Origin: Paraburkholderia antibiotica
GTDB taxonomy: Bacteria > Pseudomonadota > Gammaproteobacteria > Burkholderiales > Burkholderiaceae
DNA: 64,000 bases
NCBI RefSeq assembly: GCF_012927125.1
Contig: NZ_JABBFZ010000002.1
Coordinates: 248,001-312,000, forward strand
Direction of reading: 5' to 3'
The notes under the pieces are model-generated. The model saw only the letters and a program-made list of their open reading frames with translations, made no database searches and was not told where the DNA came from. The first letter of the stretch is position 1. Each line of letters begins with the position of its first letter. Position numbers and translations under genes: made by a program. This document shows, in pieces, positions 27,590 to 37,376 of the stretch.

Positions 27590-27925
27590 TTAGTTGCCGA
27601 AGTACACCGAGTTACGATCGGCCTTGGCCGGGAGTGCTGCATGGCCAGCTTGCGAGGTGCCGACTGCCGGAGCGCCGTAGCCGCTGGTGTCGGCCTTGCT
27701 AGCCACGACTGCCGTGCCGTTCTGCGCATCGACGCGGGCTTGCGCTGCCTGGATGTTGGCCGGGTAGTTCGCATAGTCGCCAACCGGGTTGTAGCCAGCC
27801 TTTTGCAGCTGGACCAGTTCAGCGCGAACTTCAGCGCGGGTCACCGGCTGGTTGGCTTGAGCAAACGCTGCAGCCGGAATGGCGAGAGCGGCGGCGATGG
27901 CAACTGCGGAAATCAGGGTCTTCAT
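27590..27925 (-). CDS. DUF4148 secreted protein
   Basis: 111 residues. An N-terminal signal peptide (MKTLISAVAIAAALAIPAAA, cleavage after AFA) precedes the DUF4148 core VTRAEVRAELVQLQKAGYNP, a family abundant in Burkholderia and Paraburkholderia. The tail ends in NSVYFGN. The protein is probably periplasmic; members are often induced by stress, but function is not known. GGAGG is well placed before the ATG. Its 5' region is strikingly AT-rich. Confidence 0.9.
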   Translation of the reverse strand: MKTLISAVAIAAALAIPAAAFAQANQPVTRAEVRAELVQLQKAGYNPVGDYANYPANIQAAQARVDAQNGTAVVASKADTSGYGAPAVGTSQAGHAALPAKADRNSVYFGN

Positions 27926-27989
27926 GATTAACCTCCAAGGACTTGTTGTGATGTAGTGCGCTTCAGGTTTCTGTTTCTCCCTCAGCGCT

Positions 27990-28148
27990 TGTGAACAAGT
28001 TTAGAAGTGTCGAAACCTAGGGTAAACCCCTAAAACGACGAAACTCTATTTCCTATCTCGCAATAATTGTTGTGAATTCTCGATTCATAGACTAATTCAT
28101 CGATAGAATTCAGCAATAATCGCCTTACTCTGCCACATTTCAAACAGC
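27990..28148 (-). promoter_or_regulatory. AT-rich promoter region of DUF4148
   Basis: The stretch upstream of the DUF4148 gene is much more AT-rich than the rest of the window and contains a near-palindrome TAGGGTAAACCCCTA at 28018-28032. It is likely the promoter and a binding site for a two-component or similar regulator, given the stress-linked expression known for this family. Confidence 0.4.
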
Positions 28149-28189
28149 AAAAAGGGCCGGCATGCCCCTATCTGAAGACATGCCGGCCC
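28149..28189 (-). terminator. Terminator of gnd
   Basis: A perfect 11-bp stem GGGCCGGCATG / CATGCCGGCCC (28154-28164 and 28179-28189), followed on the minus strand by TTTTT, lies 30 bp after the gnd stop. Confidence 0.85.
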
Positions 28190-28218
28190 CGAATTCAAAC
28201 GCTTAGCTCTTCAAACGC

Positions 28219-29628
<1,410 letters not shown>

Positions 29629-29919
29629 GTTGAATTCTCCAGAGTCCAAAAAATGTCGTGACGCCGCACGATGAAAAATGCCGCGTGGCGTCGAGGGTGA
29701 AAGGATAAAAGAAATGCGCGCCGGCCGCTTGGTGGCGAGCAGCGCGATGCGCCGGCTTGCGCCGTTTTGCGCTGGCTGACAGGCATTGTGCGCGCGTGCG
29801 TGTATGCCCCGTGAGCGGCGTTCGATCCCGGCTACGCTTTGGCGGAACGCGGACAATCCGCCATCCGACCGCTCGCGCGGCGATGCCAACAAAATCTCGC
29901 AGAACCTCGCAAACCTCGC

Positions 29920-30528
29920 CTAGGTCGCCCGCTTCCTGAACACCAGACTGAAATTATTCGCCGGCATCGCCACCACCTGCTCGCAGACGAGTCCCGCCGC
30001 GTCGCCGAGCGCGACCACCGCTTCCATGTCTCGCACGCCCCAATCGGGATCGCGGCTCTTCAGCCAGTGATCGAACGCGTCGTTGCTCGGCGCTGTATGC
30101 GCGCCGTCACGTTTGTACGGGCCATACAGATAGAGCACGCCGCCGTCGACGAGCCGCCGCCCCGCGCCGTCGAACAGCGCCTGCGCCGCGCTCCACGGTG
30201 AGATGTGGATCATGTTGATACAGACCACCGCGTCGAGCGCATCGATGCCCCAGTCCGGTCGACGCACATCGAGCGCGAGCGGCGCGCGCAGGTTCGGCAG
30301 CGCCGCGTGCGCGCGCCACGCGACGATCGACGCGCGCGCGTCCTCATCGGCGTCGCTCGGCTGCCAGTCGAGGCCAGGCAGCGCGCCGGCGAACCAGATC
30401 GCATGCTCGCCGGTGCCGCTCGCGATTTCGAGCACACGGCCGCTCGACGGCAACGCGTCGCGCAGTACGGCAAGGATCGGATCGCGATTGCGTTCGGCGG
30501 AAGGCGAATGTTGCCGGGCGTCGGTCAT
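29920..30528 (-). CDS. DUF938 SAM-dependent methyltransferase-like protein
   Basis: 202 residues of the DUF938 family, related to class I methyltransferases. The SAM motif is RVLEIASGTGEHAIWFA, followed by WQPSDADEDARAS, DAVVCINMIHISPW and GVLYLYGPYKRDG, all typical of DUF938. The start MTDARQHSP is chosen because the longer frame runs into the upstream flavoprotein gene. Substrate unknown. It lies 41 bp after the PPOX-type gene, probably in one transcript with it and the sirtuin and downstream of them. Confidence 0.85.
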   Translation of the reverse strand: MTDARQHSPSAERNRDPILAVLRDALPSSGRVLEIASGTGEHAIWFAGALPGLDWQPSDADEDARASIVAWRAHAALPNLRAPLALDVRRPDWGIDALDAVVCINMIHISPWSAAQALFDGAGRRLVDGGVLYLYGPYKRDGAHTAPSNDAFDHWLKSRDPDWGVRDMEAVVALGDAAGLVCEQVVAMPANNFSLVFRKRAT

Positions 30529-30569
30529 GGTCGGCTGGGTGTCAGATGTGAGGATGTCGGGATGTGTGG

Positions 30570-31187
30570 TCAGTACAGCGTGGCGCGCACGCGCGCCGGC
30601 AGTTCGCGATCGTAGGCGGCGGCGTCGAACTGGCCGCCGTCGTCGGCCGCGATGATGTTGCGCAGGATCTCGCCCGCGCTCGGCAGTCGCGACCGTTCGA
30701 GATGACGCGTCGGGTCCCACAGCTGCGAGCGCACCAGCGCTTTCGAGCAATGGAAGTACACGGCGTCGACGTCGATCAGCAGCACGGTGCGCGGCAGTTT
30801 ACCGTCGACGGCAAAACTGTCCAGTAGCGCGGCATCGGTCGAGATGCGGCCGCGGCCGTTTACCCGCAAGGTCTCGCCGACGCCCGGCACGATCAGCAGC
30901 AGCGCGAGCCGCGGATCGACGATGATGTTGCGCAGGCTGTCGAGCCGGTTGTTGCCGGGGCGATCCGGCAGCGCGAGCGTGCGTGCGTCGAGCACGCGCA
31001 CGAAGCCCGGCGCGTCGCCGCGCGGCGAACAGTCGAGACCGTCCGGGCCGCTCGTCGCCAGCACCACGAACGGCGCCGCCTCGACGAACGCGCGATAGTC
31101 GTCGTTGACGTGCGCAATCTGCTTGCGCAGCGCGCGCTCGCCCGGCTGTGCGTAGAGGGCTTCGAGCTGTTCGATCGTCGTCAGCAT
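30570..31187 (-). CDS. PPOX-type FMN-binding flavoprotein
   Basis: 205 residues of the pyridoxamine-5'-phosphate-oxidase-like split barrel, closest in pattern to the MSMEG_1061 subgroup: FVEAAPFVVLATSGPDGLDC, SPRGDAPGFVRVLD, and RLDSLRNIIVDPRLALLLIV. These proteins bind FMN or F420 and act on various small molecules; the actual reaction is unknown. AGGAG precedes the ATG at good distance. The gene sits 34 bp after the sirtuin gene in the same direction. Confidence 0.82.
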   Translation of the reverse strand: MLTTIEQLEALYAQPGERALRKQIAHVNDDYRAFVEAAPFVVLATSGPDGLDCSPRGDAPGFVRVLDARTLALPDRPGNNRLDSLRNIIVDPRLALLLIVPGVGETLRVNGRGRISTDAALLDSFAVDGKLPRTVLLIDVDAVYFHCSKALVRSQLWDPTRHLERSRLPSAGEILRNIIAADDGGQFDAAAYDRELPARVRATLY

Positions 31188-31221
31188 GGGGGCTCCTGGA
31201 ACGTGGGAGGGTCGGCGGCGC

Positions 31222-32127
31222 TCAGTGGCCCGCCAGCAAGCCGGCGAGCGCGCTCAACGTTTCGCCGCACGGCGCGGCGACCTTCAGCGACAGCAGCGGA
31301 TCGGCGCGCGTGCGGCCGAGGTTGATCGCCGCGATCGGCTTGCCCATGCGCTGCGCCCACACGCAGAAGCGGTAGCCGGAATACACCATCAACGACGAAC
31401 CGGCCACCAGCACCGCGTCGGCTGCTTCGAGCGCGTGCGAGGCTGCGTCGACGCGCGTCTTCGGCACGTTCTCGCCGAAGAACACCACCGACGGCTTCAG
31501 CAGCCCGCCGCAATTCGAACACGCGGGCACGCGAAAGCCGCCGAGGTCGTGCCACTCGAGATGCGCGTCGCCATCGGCGGCGGCTTCGGCGGTCACGTCG
31601 AGCAGCGCGGGGTTGTCGGCTTCGAGCGTCTGCTGGATCGTCGCGCGCGCATGCTGCATGCCGCAATCCAGACAGCTCACGCCGTCGATGCCGCCATGCA
31701 GCTCGATCACCTCGCGGCTGCCGGCGCGCTGATGCAAACCGTCGACGTTCTGCGTGACCAGCGTCGGCACGTGACCCGCCGCTTCGAGCCGCGCGAGCGC
31801 GACATGCGCGGCGTTCGGCTGCGCGCGCGCCACCAGCGGCCAGCCGACCATGCTGCGCGCCCAGTAGCGCTGACGCATCGCGAGTGTGCCGAGAAATTCC
31901 TGCAGCGTGATCGGCGGCGAGCGCTTCCATGCGCCATTGTCGTCGCGATAGCCGGGGATGCCGGAGTCGGTGCTGATGCCCGCGCCGGTCAGCACGAACA
32001 GGCGCGGATGACGCTGCACGAAACGATGCAGATCGTCGAGCGTGTGCGGGTCGGTCTGCGGGTCGATCTGCGGGTCGATCTGCGGGTCGATCTGCGGGTC
32101 GTTCGGCGTGAGCTGGAGGTCGGTCAT
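31222..32127 (-). CDS. NAD-dependent sirtuin deacylase (Sir2 family)
   Basis: 301 residues. GAGIS at 48-52 with the following GIPGYRD, TQNVDGLH, the catalytic His in ELHGG and two CxxC pairs (CLDC, CSNC) for structural zinc make the sirtuin fold complete. The length and VVFFGENVPK fit the class II (SIRT4-like) bacterial group. It removes acyl groups from lysines using NAD. The N-terminus contains a DPQI repeat (residues 10-25), coded by a 12-bp tandem repeat, which lies before the enzyme core. It probably begins a transcript with the PPOX and DUF938 genes. Confidence 0.92.
   Translation of the reverse strand: MTDLQLTPNDPQIDPQIDPQIDPQTDPHTLDDLHRFVQRHPRLFVLTGAGISTDSGIPGYRDDNGAWKRSPPITLQEFLGTLAMRQRYWARSMVGWPLVARAQPNAAHVALARLEAAGHVPTLVTQNVDGLHQRAGSREVIELHGGIDGVSCLDCGMQHARATIQQTLEADNPALLDVTAEAAADGDAHLEWHDLGGFRVPACSNCGGLLKPSVVFFGENVPKTRVDAASHALEAADAVLVAGSSLMVYSGYRFCVWAQRMGKPIAAINLGRTRADPLLSLKVAAPCGETLSALAGLLAGH
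32053..32100. repeat. 12-bp tandem repeat inside the sirtuin gene
   Basis: GATCTGCGGGTC occurs three times exactly (32065-32100), preceded by one copy differing at its second base. As the unit is a multiple of three, copy-number changes would lengthen or shorten the N-terminal DPQI run without a frameshift. Confidence 0.85.
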
Positions 32128-32156
32128 GACGGGGACGATGGAATAGCGTGCGTGGA

Positions 32157-32510
32157 TCAGCGGAGCGTGCGGGGGGTGCTGGACGAAGCTTTCGCGCGTT
32201 GCGGCTTCGGCTTGGGCTTCGATTGAGGCTCGGACTTCGATTGCGATTGAAACGGCGGTTGCGACTCAGGCTCCGGCTCCCGATCCAGCTTCTGTTTCCG
32301 CTGCCGAGATTGCTTCTCCGGCTGCTTCCCCGCTTGCTTCTCCACCTGCCGCTTACGCCACACGTCCCGCGCAATCTCGTAGCGTTCGAGCGCCTCGTCG
32401 TAGAGATCGAACACACACTGCGTGCAGCCGCTATGACAGCAGTCCTCGAGTTCGGGCTGCACGGGCGGCTGCGGCGGCGGATCGTCGTCGCTGGGTGTGG
32501 CTCGGGGCAC
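32157..32510 (-). CDS. Oxidoreductase-like N-terminal domain protein
   Basis: 117 residues. PQPPVQPELEDCCHSGCTQC followed by VFDLYDEALERYE is the whole conserved part of the small oxidoreductase-like family (PF09791), a Cys-rich motif that may bind metal. The rest is a charged low-complexity tail rich in Lys, Gln, Pro and Ser. The start is GTG with no clear ribosome site; no better start exists upstream of the motif. It lies 29 bp upstream of the sirtuin gene and may be the first gene of that run. Confidence 0.7.
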   Translation of the reverse strand: MPRATPSDDDPPPQPPVQPELEDCCHSGCTQCVFDLYDEALERYEIARDVWRKRQVEKQAGKQPEKQSRQRKQKLDREPEPESQPPFQSQSKSEPQSKPKPKPQRAKASSSTPRTLR

Positions 32511-32598
32511 GGCGCGGCGCTTTCGCTAGAGCAAGGAAGCGCTCAGTATAAGTTGAACGCGCGTGCGCCGCTCCCGTCCTCCTGGGGTTGCGCGACGC

Positions 32599-33363
32599 TC
32601 AACCGCGCCCGACGAACGGCATTTTCGTCGCCATGATCGTCATGAACTGCACGTTCGCCGACAGCGGCAGGTTCGCCATCTGCAGCACCGCATCGGCGAT
32701 GTGCTGCACGTCCATCAGCGGCTCGACCGCGATCTCGCCGTTCGCCTGCGGCACGCCGCGCGCCATCCGCGCGGCCATCTCGGTCGCCGCGTTGCCGATG
32801 TCGATCTGCCCGCACACGATGTCGTACTTGCGGCCGTCGAGCGAGACCGCTTTGGTCAAGCCCGTGATCGCGTGCTTGGTTGCGGTATACGCCGCACTGT
32901 TCGGCCGCGGCGCATGCGCGGAGATCGAGCCGTTGTTGATGATGCGGCCGCCGCGCGGGTCCTGCGTTTTCATCAGGCCGAACGCCGCGCGCGTGCACAG
33001 GAACACGCCGTTCAGATTGGTATCGACAATCGAGCGCCACTCGTCGATCGGGACGTCGTCGAGATCGACCGGCGAACCGTTGCGGCCCGCGTTGTTGAAC
33101 AGCAGGTCGAGCCGGCCGAAGCGCGCGCGGATCGTCTCGAACAGCGCCGCGACGCTGTCCGCGTCGGTCACGTCGCACGACACCGCGAGCGCGTCGCCGC
33201 GCAGCGCCCGCGCTTCCTCGGCGACCGCATCGAGCGCGGCCTGGCGGCGTCCGGCGAGCACCACGCGATAGCCGTGCTCCGCGAGTTTCAGCGCGCACGC
33301 TCGGCCGATGCCGCTGCCCGCGCCCGTCACCAACGCCACTTTTCCGCTTTTCTGTTCCGACAT
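32599..33363 (-). CDS. Short-chain dehydrogenase/reductase
   Basis: 254 residues. Rossmann motif VTGAGSGIG at the start, [11 protein letters not shown], a catalytic serine in NNGSISAH and YTATK as the YxxxK pair, so the classical SDR active site is intact. The start [12 protein letters not shown] has AGGAG upstream; a frame 101 codons longer is rejected. The late AAGGR-lacking region [15 protein letters not shown] and [14 protein letters not shown] are family-like. NAD or NADP oxidoreductase acting on an alcohol or ketone; substrate unknown. Confidence 0.9.
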   Translation of the reverse strand: MSEQKSGKVALVTGAGSGIGRACALKLAEHGYRVVLAGRRQAALDAVAEEARALRGDALAVSCDVTDADSVAALFETIRARFGRLDLLFNNAGRNGSPVDLDDVPIDEWRSIVDTNLNGVFLCTRAAFGLMKTQDPRGGRIINNGSISAHAPRPNSAAYTATKHAITGLTKAVSLDGRKYDIVCGQIDIGNAATEMAARMARGVPQANGEIAVEPLMDVQHIADAVLQMANLPLSANVQFMTIMATKMPFVGRG

Positions 33364-33671
33364 CGCGCATCTCCTGTTGTATGGGGTGGCGACGCGCGCT
33401 GCGCGGCAAGCGCTCGGCATGCCGCGGACGTGTGCCACACGTGCGCGTCCATTGGACCCGCACCATACAACAGCGGATCGGCGCAACGCAAACCGGGCGA
33501 CGCCATCGCCGCATCGAAACACGAGTTCTTTCAGCGCGCTTTCATTCGATGCACTGACCGCTTCGCCTCTCGCGTCGGCGCTTCGCAACAATGGTATCTT
33601 TCGCGGTTGCGCATCGCGCGATTCACTGCCTTCCGGGGATGGAGGAAGGCGCCGCACCGGAAGCACGTTTG

Positions 33672-34541
33672 ATGAATGAATGCCCGAACCCGCCGCCTGT
33701 CGGCGAGTCCCTGCCCTTGCCGCGCCGCTGGCCGCGTACCGGCAACTCCGCCCTGCTCAACGGCACGATCGTCTGGCACGTGATCGTGCTCGCCGGCTGG
33801 CTGAGCGCGCCCGCCGCGTGGCCGTGGTGGCTCGCCGCGATCTTCGCGAACCACGCGATCTTCACGATCACCGGACTGCTGCCGCGCACCGCGCTGCTCG
33901 GCCCGAACTGGACGCGCCTGCCCGCCGGCCCGCACAACGCGAACGCGATCGCGCTGACCATCGACGACGGCCCCGACCCCGTCGTCACGCCGCAGGTGCT
34001 CGACCTGCTCGACGCATTCGGCGTGCGCGCGACCTTCTTCTGCATCGGCGCCAAAGTCGAGCAATATCCGCAGCTCGCGCGTGAGATCGTCGCGCGCGGC
34101 CATGCGCTCGAAAATCATTCGCAGGTGCACGTGCATACGTTTTCGGTGACGTTTCCCGCCGCGCTGACGAGCGAAATCGCCGCCGCGCAGCGCACGCTCG
34201 AAACCGTCAGCGGCGAGCGGCCGATGTTTTTCCGCGCGCCCGCGGGCCTGCGCAACATCTTTCTGGAGCCGGTGCTGCGCAAGCTCGATCTGCGTCTCGC
34301 CGCATGGACGCGGCGCGGCTACGACACGCGCGAACGCAACCCGCACGTGGTCGCGCGACGCCTGCTCGACGGCCTCGCCGCGCGCGACATCCTGCTGCTG
34401 CACGACGGCAATGCCGCGCTGACGCTCGAAGGCAAGCCGCTGATTCTCGCCGTGCTGCCGAGCGTGATCGAAGCGGCGCGCGAGCGGCGGCTGCGTTTCG
34501 TCACGCTGCGCGAAGCGCGTGTGGAAGCATCGACGCGTTGA
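33672..34541 (+). CDS. Polysaccharide deacetylase (NodB fold), membrane-anchored
   Basis: 290 residues. Two or three hydrophobic segments at residues 25-70 ([20 protein letters not shown] and [20 protein letters not shown]) anchor the protein. The NodB domain follows with [10 protein letters not shown], the metal site HSQVH and FRAPAGLRN, then ILLLHDGN. It removes acetyl groups from a cell-envelope polysaccharide. The start at 33672 (MNECPNP) has GGAAG at suitable distance; earlier in-frame ATGs at 33591 and 33639 lack ribosome sites. It is divergent from the SDR gene. Confidence 0.87.
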   Translation: MNECPNPPPVGESLPLPRRWPRTGNSALLNGTIVWHVIVLAGWLSAPAAWPWWLAAIFANHAIFTITGLLPRTALLGPNWTRLPAGPHNANAIALTIDDGPDPVVTPQVLDLLDAFGVRATFFCIGAKVEQYPQLAREIVARGHALENHSQVHVHTFSVTFPAALTSEIAAAQRTLETVSGERPMFFRAPAGLRNIFLEPVLRKLDLRLAAWTRRGYDTRERNPHVVARRLLDGLAARDILLLHDGNAALTLEGKPLILAVLPSVIEAARERRLRFVTLREARVEASTR

Positions 34542-34660
34542 AGCGTTGAAGCATTGACGCATCGACGCGTTGCCCGTAGTGCGTGACGCGCAGCGCTTGC
34601 ACCTGCATGCACGCAACCTGCACATGCATCCACACATGCACGCACACGCATCCCCGCTCA
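34524..34660. repeat. Low-complexity repeats after the deacetylase
   Basis: GCGTTGAA/GCATTGAC units at 34533-34570 lead into a run of CTGCATGCACGCAAC-, CACATGCATCC- and CACGCACACGC-like units up to 34655. They lie between convergent genes and encode nothing convincing. Confidence 0.5.
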
Positions 34661-34696
34661 CGCGCCGCGCGTTCGCCCCGCTCGTTCGCACCACCG

Positions 34697-36109
34697 CTAC
34701 GCCAGAAAATCCGCCACCAGATCTTCATCCGTGCGCGCCACCAGTTCGCCGCCGCGCAGCGCTTTCATGAACGTCTCATAGTCGCGCTCGACCTGATCCG
34801 CGTACGTCATCGCATAGCCGGCTAGCGCCTCGGCGAATGGCTCGCCGCGGCCGATATACGCGCCGATCTCGATCGCCTGGCCGCTCGCCTTCGCATGCGC
34901 GCGCGCCACGATCCAGCCGCACAGCCGCGCGTAACCGTCGAGCACATCACTGTCGAACAGTTCGAGATTCGCGGACAGCTTCATGTCGCGCAACTGGCGC
35001 ACATAGCAGGGCCGGCCGAGCGGGCCGTTCGCCCAGCCGAGAAACACGTCGCTCGTGGCCTGCAGCATGCGCTGTCCGTACACGACGCGCTCGCCTTCGT
35101 GCCTGACGGCCGGCGCCCCATAGAACTGCCCGACGACCGACGGCCGCGCCTCCTTCAGTTGCAGGAACAACGGCTTGCCCATGTGATCGACGAGCAGCGC
35201 CACGAGGCAGCGCAAGCCGACGCCGCCGATACCGGTCACCTTGAACACGAGGTCCTGCAACGTGAAGTGATCGAGCAGTTCGCGCCGCTCGTGCGACATC
35301 GACTTGCGGTAATCGGCCCACATCTGCTCGACCATCTTGCCCGCATTGCCCTGCCGGTACGCTTCGGCTTCCTCCGGCGTGAACAGCGTCGTGGTGCCGA
35401 GCACGTGAAAGAGCGCGGGCGGCGCATCGTTGACGATCCAGTGGCCGCCTTCGCACGAGGTCATCTTTTCGAGCAGATTTTCGTGCGTGCGACTCGCGGC
35501 CTTTTCCATGCCGCGCCGCACCGCGCGTCGGCGCTCCGGCGTCAATGCAATTTCCGCCATATGGTCGAAGCTGATGCGGTCGTACCAGAGTTCGAGCGCG
35601 CCGCGTTGCGCGTATTGCGCGATGCGGTCGCGATAGGACTTCATCGCGGTCATCACGAGGCTCTCGGCCGTACCGCGGCTGAGCCGCATCTGGCGCGCGG
35701 CCAGCACGAGGCTCGCGCTCAGCCGCTTCAGATCCCATTCGAACGGGCCGATCGACACTTCGTCGAAATCGGTCAGATCGAAAACCAGTTGCCGATCGGG
35801 CGTCGCGAAACCGCCGAAATTCATCAGATGGGCATCGCCGCAGATCGGCATCGCAAGGCCGGTGTCGTGAACGCAACTGAGATCGTGCGCCTGCAGAATC
35901 GCGCTACCGAAAAAGAACGCGAGCGGCGAAGCGGCCATGCGTCCATAGCGCAGCGGCAGCAGATTGTCGACGCGCTCCGCGCTGCTCTGCTTCAGCAAGC
36001 CGATCGGATCGCGCTGCAATTCGCCGATCGCACGATGACTCGAGCGTTTCGAATGCTCGCGCGCGACCCGGCCCCGTGCTTCCCGTTCGGCAATGGTGCT
36101 GGCTTTCAT
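34697..36109 (-). CDS. DUF2252 family protein
   Basis: 470 residues of the DUF2252 family, distantly kinase-like proteins of unknown role. Typical blocks are LPLRYGRMAASPLAFFFGSA, GDAHLMNFGGFATPDRQLVF and DLTDFDEVSIGPFEWDLKRL, then DMKLSANLE and a C-terminal YADQVERDYETF. The start MKASTIAERE has GGAGAAAGAGC before it. It is divergent from motA. No reaction can be assigned. Confidence 0.88.
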   Translation of the reverse strand: MKASTIAEREARGRVAREHSKRSSHRAIGELQRDPIGLLKQSSAERVDNLLPLRYGRMAASPLAFFFGSAILQAHDLSCVHDTGLAMPICGDAHLMNFGGFATPDRQLVFDLTDFDEVSIGPFEWDLKRLSASLVLAARQMRLSRGTAESLVMTAMKSYRDRIAQYAQRGALELWYDRISFDHMAEIALTPERRRAVRRGMEKAASRTHENLLEKMTSCEGGHWIVNDAPPALFHVLGTTTLFTPEEAEAYRQGNAGKMVEQMWADYRKSMSHERRELLDHFTLQDLVFKVTGIGGVGLRCLVALLVDHMGKPLFLQLKEARPSVVGQFYGAPAVRHEGERVVYGQRMLQATSDVFLGWANGPLGRPCYVRQLRDMKLSANLELFDSDVLDGYARLCGWIVARAHAKASGQAIEIGAYIGRGEPFAEALAGYAMTYADQVERDYETFMKALRGGELVARTDEDLVADFLA

Positions 36110-36492
36110 GCTCTTTCTCCGTTGGCAAGGCGTGAAGCGGCGATGACAGAGACTCGAATGAACCGCGCGTTGCCTCGCGATCATAACGGGTCGGAACGAC
36201 GGATCGGTAAAAATGTTTCGATGCACGAAAACGCATGCCGCGAACTCGGGTTTCCTCGCAGTGGAGTCGATGACACTCCACGACAAACCATGAAAGCGGA
36301 CAGATTTACCGACGCGGCGCGCACGCAAACTAACCGCCCAGTGAAAATATTGCGTTTTACTCGTTTCGCCCACTTCAGCAAACGCGGCTCGCGCCGTATA
36401 CCCATCCATGCAGAACTTTTACGACGCATGAAAAGGCCCTTGAAAAAGGGCCTGTTCTGCACGAACGTGCGTCGCGGGAAAACGGAGAGAGT
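36110..36492. promoter_or_regulatory. Divergent region DUF2252/motA with hairpins
   Basis: 383 bp without a gene. AGGCCCTT at 36434-36441 pairs with AAGGGCCT at 36446-36453 around GAAA, 40 bp before the motA start, making a strong hairpin in the motA leader; a weaker one, GTGGAGT/ACTCCAC, lies near 36260-36280. I could not find a convincing flagellar sigma-28 promoter. Confidence 0.45.
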
Positions 36493-37362
36493 ATGTTTGT
36501 CGCAATCGGCTGGATCGTGGTGATCGGTTCTGTAATCGGCAGTTTCGTCGGCGTCGGCGGGCATCTGCCAGCACTCGTACAACCGTTCGAACTACTGTGT
36601 ATTTTCGGCGCGGCGATCGGCGCGTTCGTCGTCAGCAATCCGACTTCGACGCTGAAGAAGACACTCAAGGCGTTGCCGTCGTGCTTCAAGAGCGGCGGCT
36701 ATACGAAGGACAAGTATCTCGAACTGATCGCGCTGCTTTACGAACTGCTGCAGAAGGCGCGCAAGGAAGGGATGATGGCGCTCGAAAGCGACGTCTCCGC
36801 GCCCGAAGACAGCGCGATTTTCCAGAAGTACTCGCACGTGCTGCAGGATCATCATCTGCTCGACTTTATCGTCGACTATCTGCGCATGATGTCGGGCGGC
36901 AACGTCAACGTACACGAAATGCAGGACCTGATGGACGAAGAGCTGGCCACGCATCACGCGGAAGCATCTGTTGCGGCCAACGCGATCCAGAAGATGGCCG
37001 ACGGTCTGCCCGCGTTCGGTATCGTCGCCGCGGTAATGGGCGTCGTACACACGATGGGCTCGGTCGGCGCGCCGCCCGCGGTGCTCGGCGAGATGATCGC
37101 GGGCGCGCTGGTCGGCACCTTCCTCGGCATTCTGCTCGCGTACGGCTTCATCGGTCCCGTCGCCGATCTGCTCAACGCGAAGGGCCGCGCCGAAGCGAAG
37201 CCGTATCAGTGTGTGAAAGCGGTGCTGCTCGCGTCGCTGTCCGGCTACGCGCCCCCGGTCGCGGTCGAGTTCGGCCGCAAGGTGCTGTTCACCGCCGACC
37301 GCCCGAGCTTCCAGGAACTCGACGACGCGGTGCGCGCCACCAGGATGCCGAAGTCGGCCTGA
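36493..37362 (+). CDS. motA: Flagellar motor stator protein MotA
   Basis: 289 residues, the normal length, with four membrane segments: two at the start (FVAIGWIVVIGSVIGSFVGV and a short one around LLCIFGAAIGAFVVS), then a cytoplasmic loop, then GIVAAVMGVVHTMGS and ALVGTFLGILLAYGFIGP. MotA with MotB forms the proton-driven stator in the inner membrane that turns the flagellum. GGAGAG precedes the ATG. It is followed 14 bp later by motB. No flhDC, che or other flagellar gene adjoins it in this window. Confidence 0.95.
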   Translation: MFVAIGWIVVIGSVIGSFVGVGGHLPALVQPFELLCIFGAAIGAFVVSNPTSTLKKTLKALPSCFKSGGYTKDKYLELIALLYELLQKARKEGMMALESDVSAPEDSAIFQKYSHVLQDHHLLDFIVDYLRMMSGGNVNVHEMQDLMDEELATHHAEASVAANAIQKMADGLPAFGIVAAVMGVVHTMGSVGAPPAVLGEMIAGALVGTFLGILLAYGFIGPVADLLNAKGRAEAKPYQCVKAVLLASLSGYAPPVAVEFGRKVLFTADRPSFQELDDAVRATRMPKSA

Positions 37363-37376
37363 TCCGGAGCAGCACG

